Part shown: positions 1-7,972 of the stretch, piece by piece | Layout of the letters: each line of letters starts with the position of its first letter | How positions within the stretch are numbered: the stretch's first letter is position 1 | Assembly (NCBI GenBank): GCA_903881535.1 | Contig: CAIRTT010000333.1 | Coordinates: forward strand, 1-23,742 | Source: an uncultured Armatimonadota bacterium | Lineage (GTDB): Bacteria; Armatimonadota; Armatimonadia; Armatimonadales; Armatimonadaceae | Direction of reading: 5' to 3' | DNA length: 23,742 bases | Position numbers and translations under genes: made by a program | The notes under the pieces: model-generated | The model's database searches: none | What the model was told of the DNA's origin: nothing | Seen by the model: the letters and a program-made list of their open reading frames with translations, nothing else

Positions 1-676
1 AGGTATCGGACCGCTCAGGCATCCCGTTGCGCGAAAGCTCACCGGAATCCTCGCCCGTCAGGCGGCTATTGTCACCGTCCGCGATGAAGCCAGCAAAGCG
101 CTTCTGACAGCATGTGCTGGTCCGCTGGAAATTGATGTGTGTGCAGATCCAGCGTTTTATCTTGGTTACCTCTGTGATGAACAGCGCAGTGACAAGAACG
201 GAATCTGCTACAGCCTTCGCTCGTGGAAGGGGAAGTCGTTGCAGTTTCCTATTGGAGAGCTGAGTGGTGCCTGGCACCTTCCGATGCATCTCCCGAATGA
301 CATTCAAGGGACGCCTAACGAGTTTAACTGGGATGCTTCCTCGGTAAACCCATTTCCTGCGGTGATGCGTGCAATTGCGGGGTGCCAGGTAGCGGTTTCG
401 GTTCGCCTGCATACCCTGATTCTTGCGGCGGCGGTGGCACGGCCTGTCGTTGCCATCAGCTATGATCCAAAAGTGGATGCCCTAGCAGCACAGCTTGGAG
501 CGCCCTGCATTCCGTTCGATTCGGCAACACCGGACAGAATAGCTCGGGATGTTGCAGCACTACTGGCATCGTCACATTCTTCCGAGAGCCAGGCGATGCG
601 TATGGAACTCGCATCCAATATGGCAAAGTCAGCGATGCTGCCTCGGCGACGTCTGGATGGGCTTTATGGTCGCTGA
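1..676 (+). CDS. csaB: Polysaccharide pyruvyl transferase CsaB (3' part)
   Basis: The reading frame is open from base 2, so the N-terminus lies outside the window; about 224 codons remain. The visible part begins with GIGPL followed by a VTVRDEAS segment and a DPAF segment. Near the end comes SVRLHTLILAAAVARP, then a YDPKV segment. These are hallmarks of the polysaccharide pyruvyl transferase family, CsaB branch. In characterised bacteria CsaB adds ketal-linked pyruvate to a secondary cell-wall polymer so that SLH-domain surface proteins can bind it. The pyruvate donor is phosphoenolpyruvate and the reaction is cytoplasmic. The conserved RLH and the YDPKV segment lie in the C-terminal half, as expected for the GT-B-like fold. 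The stop codon overlaps the start of the following outer-membrane protein gene, which suggests translational coupling and a shared role in the cell surface. Family assignment is firm; the exact acceptor polymer is unknown. Confidence 0.85.
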   Translation, partial: GIGPLRHPVARKLTGILARQAAIVTVRDEASKALLTACAGPLEIDVCADPAFYLGYLCDEQRSDKNGICYSLRSWKGKSLQFPIGELSGAWHLPMHLPNDIQGTPNEFNWDASSVNPFPAVMRAIAGCQVAVSVRLHTLILAAAVARPVVAISYDPKVDALAAQLGAPCIPFDSATPDRIARDVAALLASSHSSESQAMRMELASNMAKSAMLPRRRLDGLYGR

Positions 677-3653
677 GTTACTCGCCATATTGCCAATTTC
701 GGCATTGCTTGGGATGCCCATGCAGGATGTTCCGCCTCCTTCCACGATAGTCGGACCGACACAGGTAACCGGTACTGAGACATCGACAAAAGATGCTGCC
801 AAGCAGAAGTCCAAGCTCAAGGTCGATGGAATGGGTGGGAGTACTGAAGGCCTTATTGGGCAAAGCGGTAATGGTGAGCGACTTTTCGGAGCGTGGGCGC
901 GTGGATTGAATGTCTCGGGTGGCTGGAACCTTGTGGCCAGAGCTAATAATGTGGAAGGCAGTCAGCAAGCGCGTGATTGGTTTAACTTTCAAAACAACAA
1001 CCAGTTCCTCAACAATTCCACATTGGGACCATTTCAGCAAAACCTCAATCTTGGTATCAGTGGAAAGCTGTTCAACACGGTTGATGTCAATGCAAACCTG
1101 TCGAACAACCGTATTCGGTCCAGTCTGTCCCAGCTCATGCGCATGCACTTTGACTCGACGAAGGGTACGGTTGTCGATGTCGGTGATGTCTCAGCAAGCC
1201 TCTCGGGAAATGAGCTCATCCCATTCTCGCGAAATGTCCAGGGAATCAAGTACCAGCGCGACCTCGGTGCTGGAAGTAAAGTTGCGACCATTGCGAGCGT
1301 CACCCGCGCACTGACTCGTCGTAACTCCTTTGTTGGACAAGGTACAACTGGCCCTTATTACCTCGGTGGGTCTCAGATTGTTCCTGGCACCGAGCGGTTG
1401 TCGCTCAATGGTCAACCGCTGGACTCTGGCATTGATTACGATGTCGACTATCAGCTGGGCATCATACGCTTTCTCAAAGGTCGAATCATCAACCGTGCTG
1501 ACACCGTTGAGTACACCTATGAGCTGATTAACTACAACAGTGGGCGTGGCGTGCTTACGGGGTTCCGGTGGGACCTTCCGCTCCAAGGAGGACGTAATGT
1601 TGGTGTGACGATGCTGCGTCAGACGACATCTGCAGCTGGAAACAAGTCGGGTACCGTCACTGAATACTACCCAGTCAGTGCGATCGTCTCAACGCGGTAC
1701 ACGCTGGCATCGCCAATCGACCCCACATCTCCTGTTGAAGTCCGTTACCAGGAGCGTCTCCTCGTTGAAGGCATTGCCGCGGATTACTTTATCAACCGCG
1801 AGCTGAACTACATTCAGCTGCGACGCCCACTTCCACCGGATACATCCCTGACGGGAATTTCCAGTCTTAGAATTACCTATAAGCCGGTTCGGCAACAAGG
1901 GATTGGCGGGGACCGTCAGGTTGTTGGTATCGATACACAGGTGCCCGCTGGTCTGAATGGACTGGTAAAACTTCAGGTTGGCCAGAGTGAAGGTATATCC
2001 GCGGCAACCAGTGGCACCGGGGTCGACATCCAAACCCGCTTCGCAAGCAGTGAAAAACAAAAGAGTAACAAGTGGAGCGTGTCGACGGGCATCCGCAATG
2101 TTGGCTCGGGTTTCTCAAGTGTTGACTCCACAGCAGGTGCATTTCTGCGCACGGGGCGTGAGCTGAAAACCCAGTGGAGGTTCTCGCCGACCGAGTCAAC
2201 AGACCTCAGCGGTAATTTTCTGACCAGTCAGTTTCCGAACATCTACAACACATCAACGACGGGAACCACCCCGACCGCGCCGACATCGTTGTCTGATTCG
2301 ACAGGGCTTGGCTTTACCGTCAGCCAAAAGTTGAAGGCTGCAAAGGGTGGACAGGCTCCCGTTGTACGGGCCAGTCACAATCAGACCGGCCAGCGGCTGA
2401 CGTATACCTCAACTGGGACCGGTACAGGAACCGGGACTGGCACAGGATCGAGTACATCGCAGCCGACAAAGTCATCGTATGCCAGTGACTCTGTTGGTAT
2501 CGATTGGGGTTTCACCAATGTCCAGCTTGGCCTAACGATTGACCAGACGACGAGTCAGGGCCGCTCGGTGTTTGCAAATGCCTATTCGCAAACGGTAGGT
2601 ACTGGCAGCGGTAATACGGGTGGTGGCTACCTTGGTGGCATCCAAAATGGGAACGCAAATGCCAATATGACCAATGGCGCGAGCACCAACATTCGCTTCA
2701 ATACGACCTTTACGCCAAGCACACGTCTCTCTCTGAGTTCAAACCTTGGGACGAGCCGCAACCGGTCTGGCGGAACTGCCAGTAGTGCCAATGACAATCA
2801 GATGTCGCTTTTATACTGGATCGCGCCGGACAAGATACAGCTGGATGTGCAGTTAACGGATAGTCAGAATGGCCAGAGCTTGGATGGCTTCTACGGCAAT
2901 GGCGGCTCCATTGGAGGCGGTGGCACGACCGGGTTGACATCAACAGGGCAGCAGACCCGAACGCGGGATATTCGCTTGTCCTTCACTCCAACGCAGGCCA
3001 TCCGCGCCGAGGTGCGGCGAAGCTCATCGTTGATGCTTGTCCCCAACTACGACAACACCGATATGACCAGCAATGACCTGCTGTTGACATATTCGCCATC
3101 CGCTGAATTCAATGTCAATGCCACTGTTAGTCAGCAAATCGGCCGCTATGTGGGTGGACAGGGCGATTTCGATAACACGAACTGGTCGTTTATGACGACG
3201 CATGGCCGCCCGGATGGCCTTCAGGTACGGACGGGCTTTATGCGGATGAACTATGGGTCATCCACGATGATGGGTGGCGGTGGGATTGGTGGAATCGGTG
3301 GCGGCATTGGAGGAGGAATTGGCGGCGGAAGCTTTAGCATGCAACAGGGCACCAACGATGTCATCACGGTTCGAGTGGACGTCCCCGCAAAGCGCTTTGT
3401 ACCGTTTGTTGAGATCAACGATCTGAACGCGAGTAATCCACTTACAAACACATCTGGAGGTGGAGGACAGGGCGCCTACTATGCCAGCTCTAACTACCAC
3501 CGGATGGAAGCGCGCCTCGGGGTTGACTTCCGGCTTACACAGCTGTTTGGGGCAACGCTTGATGTCCGATTTGCCCGTCTCCGGGACCGTGACAACGCTG
3601 CATATTCATATTCGGCCCGCACATTTAACTTTGATGTCTCAGCACGTTTCTAG
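666..3653 (+). CDS. Predicted large outer-membrane beta-barrel protein
   Basis: About 995 residues. I chose the ATG at 666 because a GGATGG stretch lies five bases upstream; ATG 657 is an alternative, and the frame is open further upstream but inside csaB. The N-terminus (VAELLAILPISALLG) looks like the hydrophobic core of a signal peptide, although it lacks the usual positive charges. The body is rich in alternating polar and hydrophobic stretches with many Ser, Thr, Asn and Gly, typical of transmembrane beta strands, and the protein ends in FDVSARF with a terminal Phe, the classic barrel-insertion signal. Around residues 230-270 sits a GPYYLGGS...VPGTERLSLNG...DYDVDY pattern seen in large outer-membrane proteins of several diderm phyla. 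A (TG)6 run and a Gly-rich run are probably loops. No SLH domain is visible in the mature N-terminus. The gene overlaps csaB by 11 bases. Substrate or partner is unknown. Confidence 0.72.
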   Translation: MVAELLAILPISALLGMPMQDVPPPSTIVGPTQVTGTETSTKDAAKQKSKLKVDGMGGSTEGLIGQSGNGERLFGAWARGLNVSGGWNLVARANNVEGSQQARDWFNFQNNNQFLNNSTLGPFQQNLNLGISGKLFNTVDVNANLSNNRIRSSLSQLMRMHFDSTKGTVVDVGDVSASLSGNELIPFSRNVQGIKYQRDLGAGSKVATIASVTRALTRRNSFVGQGTTGPYYLGGSQIVPGTERLSLNGQPLDSGIDYDVDYQLGIIRFLKGRIINRADTVEYTYELINYNSGRGVLTGFRWDLPLQGGRNVGVTMLRQTTSAAGNKSGTVTEYYPVSAIVSTRYTLASPIDPTSPVEVRYQERLLVEGIAADYFINRELNYIQLRRPLPPDTSLTGISSLRITYKPVRQQGIGGDRQVVGIDTQVPAGLNGLVKLQVGQSEGISAATSGTGVDIQTRFASSEKQKSNKWSVSTGIRNVGSGFSSVDSTAGAFLRTGRELKTQWRFSPTESTDLSGNFLTSQFPNIYNTSTTGTTPTAPTSLSDSTGLGFTVSQKLKAAKGGQAPVVRASHNQTGQRLTYTSTGTGTGTGTGTGSSTSQPTKSSYASDSVGIDWGFTNVQLGLTIDQTTSQGRSVFANAYSQTVGTGSGNTGGGYLGGIQNGNANANMTNGASTNIRFNTTFTPSTRLSLSSNLGTSRNRSGGTASSANDNQMSLLYWIAPDKIQLDVQLTDSQNGQSLDGFYGNGGSIGGGGTTGLTSTGQQTRTRDIRLSFTPTQAIRAEVRRSSSLMLVPNYDNTDMTSNDLLLTYSPSAEFNVNATVSQQIGRYVGGQGDFDNTNWSFMTTHGRPDGLQVRTGFMRMNYGSSTMMGGGGIGGIGGGIGGGIGGGSFSMQQGTNDVITVRVDVPAKRFVPFVEINDLNASNPLTNTSGGGGQGAYYASSNYHRMEARLGVDFRLTQLFGATLDVRFARLRDRDNAAYSYSARTFNFDVSARF
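2412..2447 (+). repeat. Six tandem 6-bp units (ACNGGN) encoding Thr-Gly
   Basis: Six consecutive hexamers of the form ACNGGN encode (Thr-Gly)6 inside the outer-membrane barrel gene. The third bases differ between units, so the repeat is kept at protein level more than at DNA level. Any change in unit number would stay in frame. It probably forms a flexible surface or periplasmic loop. Confidence 0.85.
3267..3332 (+). repeat. Gly/Ile-rich low-complexity coding stretch
   Basis: This 22-codon stretch encodes Met-Met followed by an irregular run of Gly with periodic Ile (GGIGGGIGGGIGGGS). It lies between predicted beta strands near the C-terminal part of the outer-membrane protein and is most likely a loop. 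The DNA is an imperfect GGN/ATT repeat prone to slippage, but codon variation argues against a recent expansion. Confidence 0.75.
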
Positions 3654-3689
3654 TGTGCAAGCCGCCAGGGTAGCCGGTAGGATTGCCTG

Positions 3690-4940
3690 ATGGACCAGCA
3701 CCTCGAATCCCAGTTACGCGCCGCGAAAGTGGCTGGACGTACACTTGGCAGGTTGACTGGCGATGCCCGTGCGGCCCTAGTCCTCGCTGTAGCCAATGCG
3801 GTCGAATCCAATTGCGACACGATTTTGGAGGCGAATGCCACTGATGTTGCGGCGGCGGAAGCTGCCGGGATGTCCGCTGCCCTCGTCGACCGCTTGCGAC
3901 TGAACGCTTCGAAACTTATCGGGATGGTAGCTGATATCAAGGCTGTGGCTGCGCTGCCCGATCCGCTTGGTAAGCAAATACCCATGTGTGTTCAGCCGAG
4001 TGGCCTCTGTGTTGAAAGGGTCACGATTCCGCTTGGCGTTGTCGGTGTTGTCTATGAGTCCCGACCAAATGTCACGACAGACATCAGCGCTCTGTGTATT
4101 AGAAGCGGAAACGCTGTCATTCTACGTGGTGGCAGTGAAACGTTGTCTACGAACTGTGCACTTACCATAGCAATAAAGAGTGCACTGGGCCAACACAGGG
4201 ATGCGGTTCAGTTCATCAATGATGCATCCCGTGAGCGCGTTCGGGAGCTGATTTGTGCAGATAAATTTGTTGATGTCCTGATACCGCGCGGTGGAGCCGG
4301 ACTCGGTCGGTTGTGTGCCGAACAGGGGACCATCCCAGTCATTATTGGTGGTGCCGGTGTGTGTCACATTTACATCGACAAAACCGTTACCTGTGAGCGT
4401 GCCCTTTCCGTAGTTTTAAACGCAAAGACACAAAAGACATCGGTGTGCAACGCACTAGATACAGTCCTAGTGCATCAAGCATCTATGAAATTGCTTGGAT
4501 GCAGCGTTTGTCGTGGCCTCTCTGATGCCGGTGTAACCTTGCATGCTGCTGATGCCGCTGCTGTTGCATTGGCTAATGCAGGTATCCCGTTTGTCGCTGG
4601 CAAGGCGGGCGACTTGGAAACCGAATGGCTGTCCATGGACTGTAACGTGGTTGTCGTGGCGGACATCGATACCGCAATCGACCATATCGCGGAATTTGGC
4701 AGCCACTCTGATGGCATCCTGTCAGATAACCCAGATGCGATTGGTCAGTTTATTCAGGAAGTCGATTCGCCAGCCGTGTTTGTGAATGCGAGCACGCGTT
4801 TCCACGATGGCAGTCAGTTTGGTCTCGGAGCGGAGGTCGCTGTCTCGACACAAAAGGTTCATGCACGTGGACCGCTTGGCCTCGATGCGTTGACGAGCTA
4901 CAAATGGATAGCTGTGGGAGACTACCTTGCCCGAAGTTAA
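3690..4940 (+). CDS. proA: Gamma-glutamyl phosphate reductase (ProA)
   Basis: 416 residues, the usual length. The enzyme reduces gamma-glutamyl phosphate to glutamate-5-semialdehyde with NADPH, the second step of proline synthesis, in the cytoplasm. Visible signatures: GVVGVVYESRPNVTTD at about 117-131, the cofactor-region RGGSE at 146-150, a VLIPRGGAGL segment near 196-205, the catalytic Cys in KTSVCNALDT (Cys253), and near the C-terminus STRFHDGSQFGLGAE followed by HARGPLGLDALTSYKW. All expected key residues are present. The ATG at 3690 is preceded by AGGA seven bases upstream. It begins 36 bases after the outer-membrane protein gene. The kinase partner proB is not in this window. The last codons overlap the start of the prenyltransferase gene. 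Confidence 0.95.
   Translation: MDQHLESQLRAAKVAGRTLGRLTGDARAALVLAVANAVESNCDTILEANATDVAAAEAAGMSAALVDRLRLNASKLIGMVADIKAVAALPDPLGKQIPMCVQPSGLCVERVTIPLGVVGVVYESRPNVTTDISALCIRSGNAVILRGGSETLSTNCALTIAIKSALGQHRDAVQFINDASRERVRELICADKFVDVLIPRGGAGLGRLCAEQGTIPVIIGGAGVCHIYIDKTVTCERALSVVLNAKTQKTSVCNALDTVLVHQASMKLLGCSVCRGLSDAGVTLHAADAAAVALANAGIPFVAGKAGDLETEWLSMDCNVVVVADIDTAIDHIAEFGSHSDGILSDNPDAIGQFIQEVDSPAVFVNASTRFHDGSQFGLGAEVAVSTQKVHARGPLGLDALTSYKWIAVGDYLARS
4916..4920 (+). promoter_or_regulatory. Ribosome binding site for the UbiA-family gene
   Basis: GGGAG lies six bases upstream of the TTG at 4927. It is inside the last codons of proA and supports a TTG start that makes the two genes overlap. No in-frame ATG near the N-terminus offers a better alternative. 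Confidence 0.6.
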
Positions 4941-5832
4941 ATCGAGTGTGCTCACGGACATCAAACATGTGGTGCGCATCAGCCGGCCCAGATTTTGGAT
5001 GTACACCGTCGGGCCGTATATTTTGGGCACCTTTGCGTCTGCACCCAGCTACTCGACATTTATTTCAGCTCGCTTTTGGATTTATCTGCTGTTCTTTGTG
5101 GTCGTAGCCAATGTGCTGATTTATGGAGTGAATGACCTCGCTGACACGGATACGGATCTCCATAACGACAAAAAGGGATCCTACGAAATCCGCTTGCAAA
5201 AACAGCAGCGGGCGTCAACGGTTGTTGCGTGTGGTCTCGCATTTGGAGCGCTTGTCGTCGCCGTGGTTGGACAGTCGATGCTCACGGCTGTCCTCATGGG
5301 TATTTTTCTGGTGCTGAGTATTGGTTACAGCGTCCCACCGCTGCGTTTCAAGGCACGTCCAGTCTTCGATTCAGTCAGCAATGTCTTATATGCGATGCCT
5401 GGATTTATGGCGGCTACGATTTGGGCGCCGACATCGGCGATTCCCTTTACCGCAATCGCTGCCAGCTGGCTGTGGTGTATGGCGATGCATACATTTTCTG
5501 CAATCCCCGATGTCACTGCCGACAAAAAAGCGGGTCTTGCGACGACGGCAACCTGGCTTGGTGTCCGGGGAGCACTCATTTATTGTGGGCTGTGCTGGCT
5601 TGGGAGTGCGGTGCTCCTAGGGATCTCGCTCTCCGGCACGCTCTATGGAGTGATTTGGGCGGTAGTACTTGGCAGTGCTTATTTGGGGATGATTGCATCC
5701 TGTTTGCTGCGCGGGGCATCCGAGCGCATTGCGTTTGACCACTACCGAATCTTTCCAATCATTAACGCAGCGGCGGGTTTTGGCACCACAATGGTCGTGC
5801 TCGCAATGCGCTGGCCGCAGCTGCATCCTTAG
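4927..5832 (+). CDS. UbiA-family membrane prenyltransferase
   Basis: 301 residues from a TTG start with a good ribosome binding site; it overlaps proA by 14 bases. UbiA enzymes are polytopic inner-membrane proteins that transfer a prenyl chain from a polyprenyl diphosphate to an acceptor using two Asp-rich motifs that bind magnesium. Both are visible: NDLADTDTD at 69-77 and DVTADKKAG at 195-203. The family YSVPPLR segment follows at about 134-140. Many hydrophobic segments (about 25-42, 50-68, 98-135, 170-190, 212-250, 275-295) fit eight or nine helices. The N-terminal RPRFWMYTVGPY resembles the lycopene elongase/carotenoid branch rather than the MenA or heme O synthase branches, but the acceptor cannot be settled from sequence alone. 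No carotenoid genes flank it in this window. Confidence 0.82.
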   Translation: MPEVKSSVLTDIKHVVRISRPRFWMYTVGPYILGTFASAPSYSTFISARFWIYLLFFVVVANVLIYGVNDLADTDTDLHNDKKGSYEIRLQKQQRASTVVACGLAFGALVVAVVGQSMLTAVLMGIFLVLSIGYSVPPLRFKARPVFDSVSNVLYAMPGFMAATIWAPTSAIPFTAIAASWLWCMAMHTFSAIPDVTADKKAGLATTATWLGVRGALIYCGLCWLGSAVLLGISLSGTLYGVIWAVVLGSAYLGMIASCLLRGASERIAFDHYRIFPIINAAAGFGTTMVVLAMRWPQLHP

Positions 5833-5894
5833 ATTGTGTAATCACCTCGACATTTGCTGTAAGAATTACGTGTCCAGACGTACACTAGGGACTT

Positions 5895-7694
5895 ATGGCA
5901 ACGCTCCTTTCTGTTCGTGACCTCAGCTTCCGCATCGCGGGTCGCCAGCTCTTTACATCGCTCACATTTGGCATCGGAGATGGAGACCGAATCGGTCTTA
6001 TCGGGCCGAATGGTTCGGGGAAGTCTACGCTTCTAAAGATTCTGGCAGGAGAGGAAAAGCCAGGAGGGGGAGACCTTTCGATGCGCCGGGGCACGCGTGT
6101 TCTCCGGGTAAATCAGGATGACACATTTCCGGCAGGGGCCACGATTGAAAGTGTGCTCTCCAATGCTGCGCGGGAAGCTGGAGTGGACGACATTGTGACT
6201 GAAGTCGCAATTGCGATGGCGATGTGTGGGTTCACATCTGATGCCGTCGTCGATACGCTCTCAGGTGGCTGGAAAAAGCGCCTGGCGCTCGCGGCCGCGC
6301 GGATACGACAACCAGATGTGATGTTGTTGGATGAACCGACAAACCATTTGGATCTTGAGGCGGTTCAATGGCTGGAAGATTGGCTTGCAAGTGCGAGCTT
6401 TGCCAGTATTACCATCACCCACGACCGCTATTTTCTCGAGAACACCGCGAGCCGGATTATTGAACTTGGCCCTGTGTATGCCGATGGCTGTCTCCAGGTG
6501 GATGGCGCCTATTCAGACTTTCTTGAAGCACGTGCAAACTACATGGCATCACTTGACAAGCAGCAGCACGCGATGTCTGGTGATGCCCGGAGAGAGCTTG
6601 CATGGCTACGTCGTGGTGCAAAGGCCCGTACGACAAAAGCGAAGGGGCGTATTCAGGATGTCCACGAGCTGATGGCGGATTTAGACGTGATCGAGCAGCG
6701 TATCGCTGCGAAAAATACGGTGAAGCAAACGGCATTTGCAGCCAGTCAGCGGTCAACCAAAGAGCTCATTCGGGCAAGAGGTCTTAGCAAGTCGCTTGGT
6801 GGGAAGCTACTCTTCGATGGCTTGGATCTGATCGCAAGTCCAGGCGACCGGATTGGTCTCGTCGGCGCGAATGGTGTTGGAAAGACGACATTGATTCGCG
6901 TGCTGGTGGGTGACCTTGAGGCGGATGCCGGAGATCTGATGCGTGCTGAAAAGCTGCGCGTCGTGTGGTTTGACCAGTCGCGAGCACAGCTGAATATGAA
7001 GGAGACAGTGCGTGATGTGCTGTGTCCAAATGGCGACACGGTCCAACATAATGGCCATGCGTGGCATGTAACTGCGTGGGCGAAGCGCTTTGGTTTTTCC
7101 GAAAATCAACTGGGGAGTTTGGTGGGCGTGCTTTCGGGTGGCGAGCAAGCGAGGCTTTTACTTGCGAAACTGTCAACGGTGGTGGCGGATGTCCTGATTG
7201 TCGATGAGCCTACAAACGACTTGGACCTTGCAAGCCTTGAGGTCCTTGAGGGCGCGCTCTCTACATTTCCTGGATGTGTCATCCTTGTGACGCACGACCG
7301 CTATTTTATGGATGCCGTGTCAAACCGCGTATTGCATTTTGAAGCCGGAAATGTCACGGAATATGCCGACTTTGTACAGTTTATGGAGCGCTATTCTGAG
7401 CGCCAGGCCCATGGGTTTACAGCTGAACCAAGTGCCGCGGTAAAGCCTGTCGCACAGCGGAATCTGCTTTCGGCAAGTGAGCGTCGTGAGCTCGCTAGCA
7501 TCGATGATGCCATTGCTTCGGCAGAGGCGGAAGTTGTGCGCTTAGAGGCATTAATGGCCACGGATGCGGTTGGATCGGATGCAGCACGCTTAGCGGAAAT
7601 TTGGACCAAGCAGTTGCCGTCTGCTAAAACAAAAGTCGAACAAGTGTATGCACGCTGGGAGTTTCTAGAGGCCAAAAAGGTCGGAGCATCGTAA
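5895..7694 (+). CDS. uup: ABC-F family ATPase, Uup-like
   Basis: 599 residues with two ABC ATPase domains in one chain and no membrane segment, which defines the ABC-F class of ribosome-associated ATPases. Domain 1: Walker A GPNGSGKST at 37-45, signature LSGGW at 122-126, Walker B LLDEPTN at 144-150 and His176. Domain 2: Walker A GANGVGKTT at 324-332, LSGGEQ at 413-418, DEPTN at 437-441 and His467. The linker (about 210-290) is basic and helical (RRELAWLRRGAKARTTKAKGR), as in the P-site tRNA-interaction motif. Residues 525-595 form an acidic and basic helical tail predicted as a coiled coil, typical of Uup, which has been linked to DNA binding and ribosome function. The ATG at 5895 has AGGG four bases upstream. 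It appears to be its own transcription unit, with the next gene convergent. The ABC-F class is certain; the Uup subtype is likely. Confidence 0.88.
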   Translation: MATLLSVRDLSFRIAGRQLFTSLTFGIGDGDRIGLIGPNGSGKSTLLKILAGEEKPGGGDLSMRRGTRVLRVNQDDTFPAGATIESVLSNAAREAGVDDIVTEVAIAMAMCGFTSDAVVDTLSGGWKKRLALAAARIRQPDVMLLDEPTNHLDLEAVQWLEDWLASASFASITITHDRYFLENTASRIIELGPVYADGCLQVDGAYSDFLEARANYMASLDKQQHAMSGDARRELAWLRRGAKARTTKAKGRIQDVHELMADLDVIEQRIAAKNTVKQTAFAASQRSTKELIRARGLSKSLGGKLLFDGLDLIASPGDRIGLVGANGVGKTTLIRVLVGDLEADAGDLMRAEKLRVVWFDQSRAQLNMKETVRDVLCPNGDTVQHNGHAWHVTAWAKRFGFSENQLGSLVGVLSGGEQARLLLAKLSTVVADVLIVDEPTNDLDLASLEVLEGALSTFPGCVILVTHDRYFMDAVSNRVLHFEAGNVTEYADFVQFMERYSERQAHGFTAEPSAAVKPVAQRNLLSASERRELASIDDAIASAEAEVVRLEALMATDAVGSDAARLAEIWTKQLPSAKTKVEQVYARWEFLEAKKVGAS

Positions 7695-7758
7695 CTGTCT
7701 CTGGCCTAGTTGCTGCTTGACTTTCTGTTTGTATGCACGGTGCGATGCGTAGCAAAAA

Positions 7759-7796
7759 AAAACACCCTCCCAAGCTTGCGCCTGAGAGGGTGTTTT
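7759..7796 (-). terminator. Hairpin terminator of the relic cytochrome copy, possibly bidirectional
   Basis: AAAACACCCTC at 7759-7769 pairs perfectly with GAGGGTGTTTT at 7786-7796, an 11-bp stem. Nine consecutive A on the plus strand (7754-7762) give a U-rich tail on the minus-strand transcript, so it best fits minus-strand termination. It also lies 64 bases after the plus-strand ABC-F gene and could end that transcript, although the U-run there is only four. Confidence 0.75.
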
Positions 7797-7809
7797 GCTG
7801 AAACCTAAC

Positions 7810-7830
7810 TTATTGGAAGAAACGTGTTTC
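7810..7830 (-). pseudogene. 3'-end relic of a fourth di-heme cytochrome gene
   Basis: On the minus strand this reads E-T-R-F-F-Q-stop and is identical over 21 bases to the last six codons plus stop of the neighbouring cytochrome gene (7973-7993). The homology continues past the stop (AAACCT, with a few indels) up to a similarly placed hairpin. In the same frame the preceding residues are HSGRRRERQ, which keep an SGR and an RR also found near the C-termini of the intact copies. A stop at 7876-7878 then closes the frame. I read it as what is left after most of a fourth tandem copy was deleted. A chance or gene-conversion origin of the 21-base match cannot be excluded. Confidence 0.6.
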
Positions 7831-7923
7831 TTGCCGTTCGCGTCTGCGCCCACTGTGATTTTCTTCAAAAAATGGCTACTCTATAGTCATATGTACTAAG
7901 TTGGCCGCCAACAAACAAAGAAC

Positions 7924-7955
7924 CCCCCCTCCCTGAATGACTCCAGAGAGGGGGG
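7924..7955 (-). terminator. GC-rich hairpin terminator of the first cytochrome gene
   Basis: CCCCCCTC at 7924-7931 pairs with GAGGGGGG at 7948-7955. On the minus strand the hairpin is followed by a U-rich stretch (TTCTTTGTTTGTT). It starts 17 bases after the stop codon at 7973, the expected place for a Rho-independent terminator of the minus-strand cytochrome gene. Confidence 0.75.
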
Positions 7956-7972
7956 CGTGTAAACCTTACTCT

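Noticed and set aside
7665..7868. A 67-codon minus-strand frame across the terminator and cytochrome relic
   Set aside because: It reads through the hairpin and into the end of the ABC-F gene; the homology to the cytochrome tail is in another frame.
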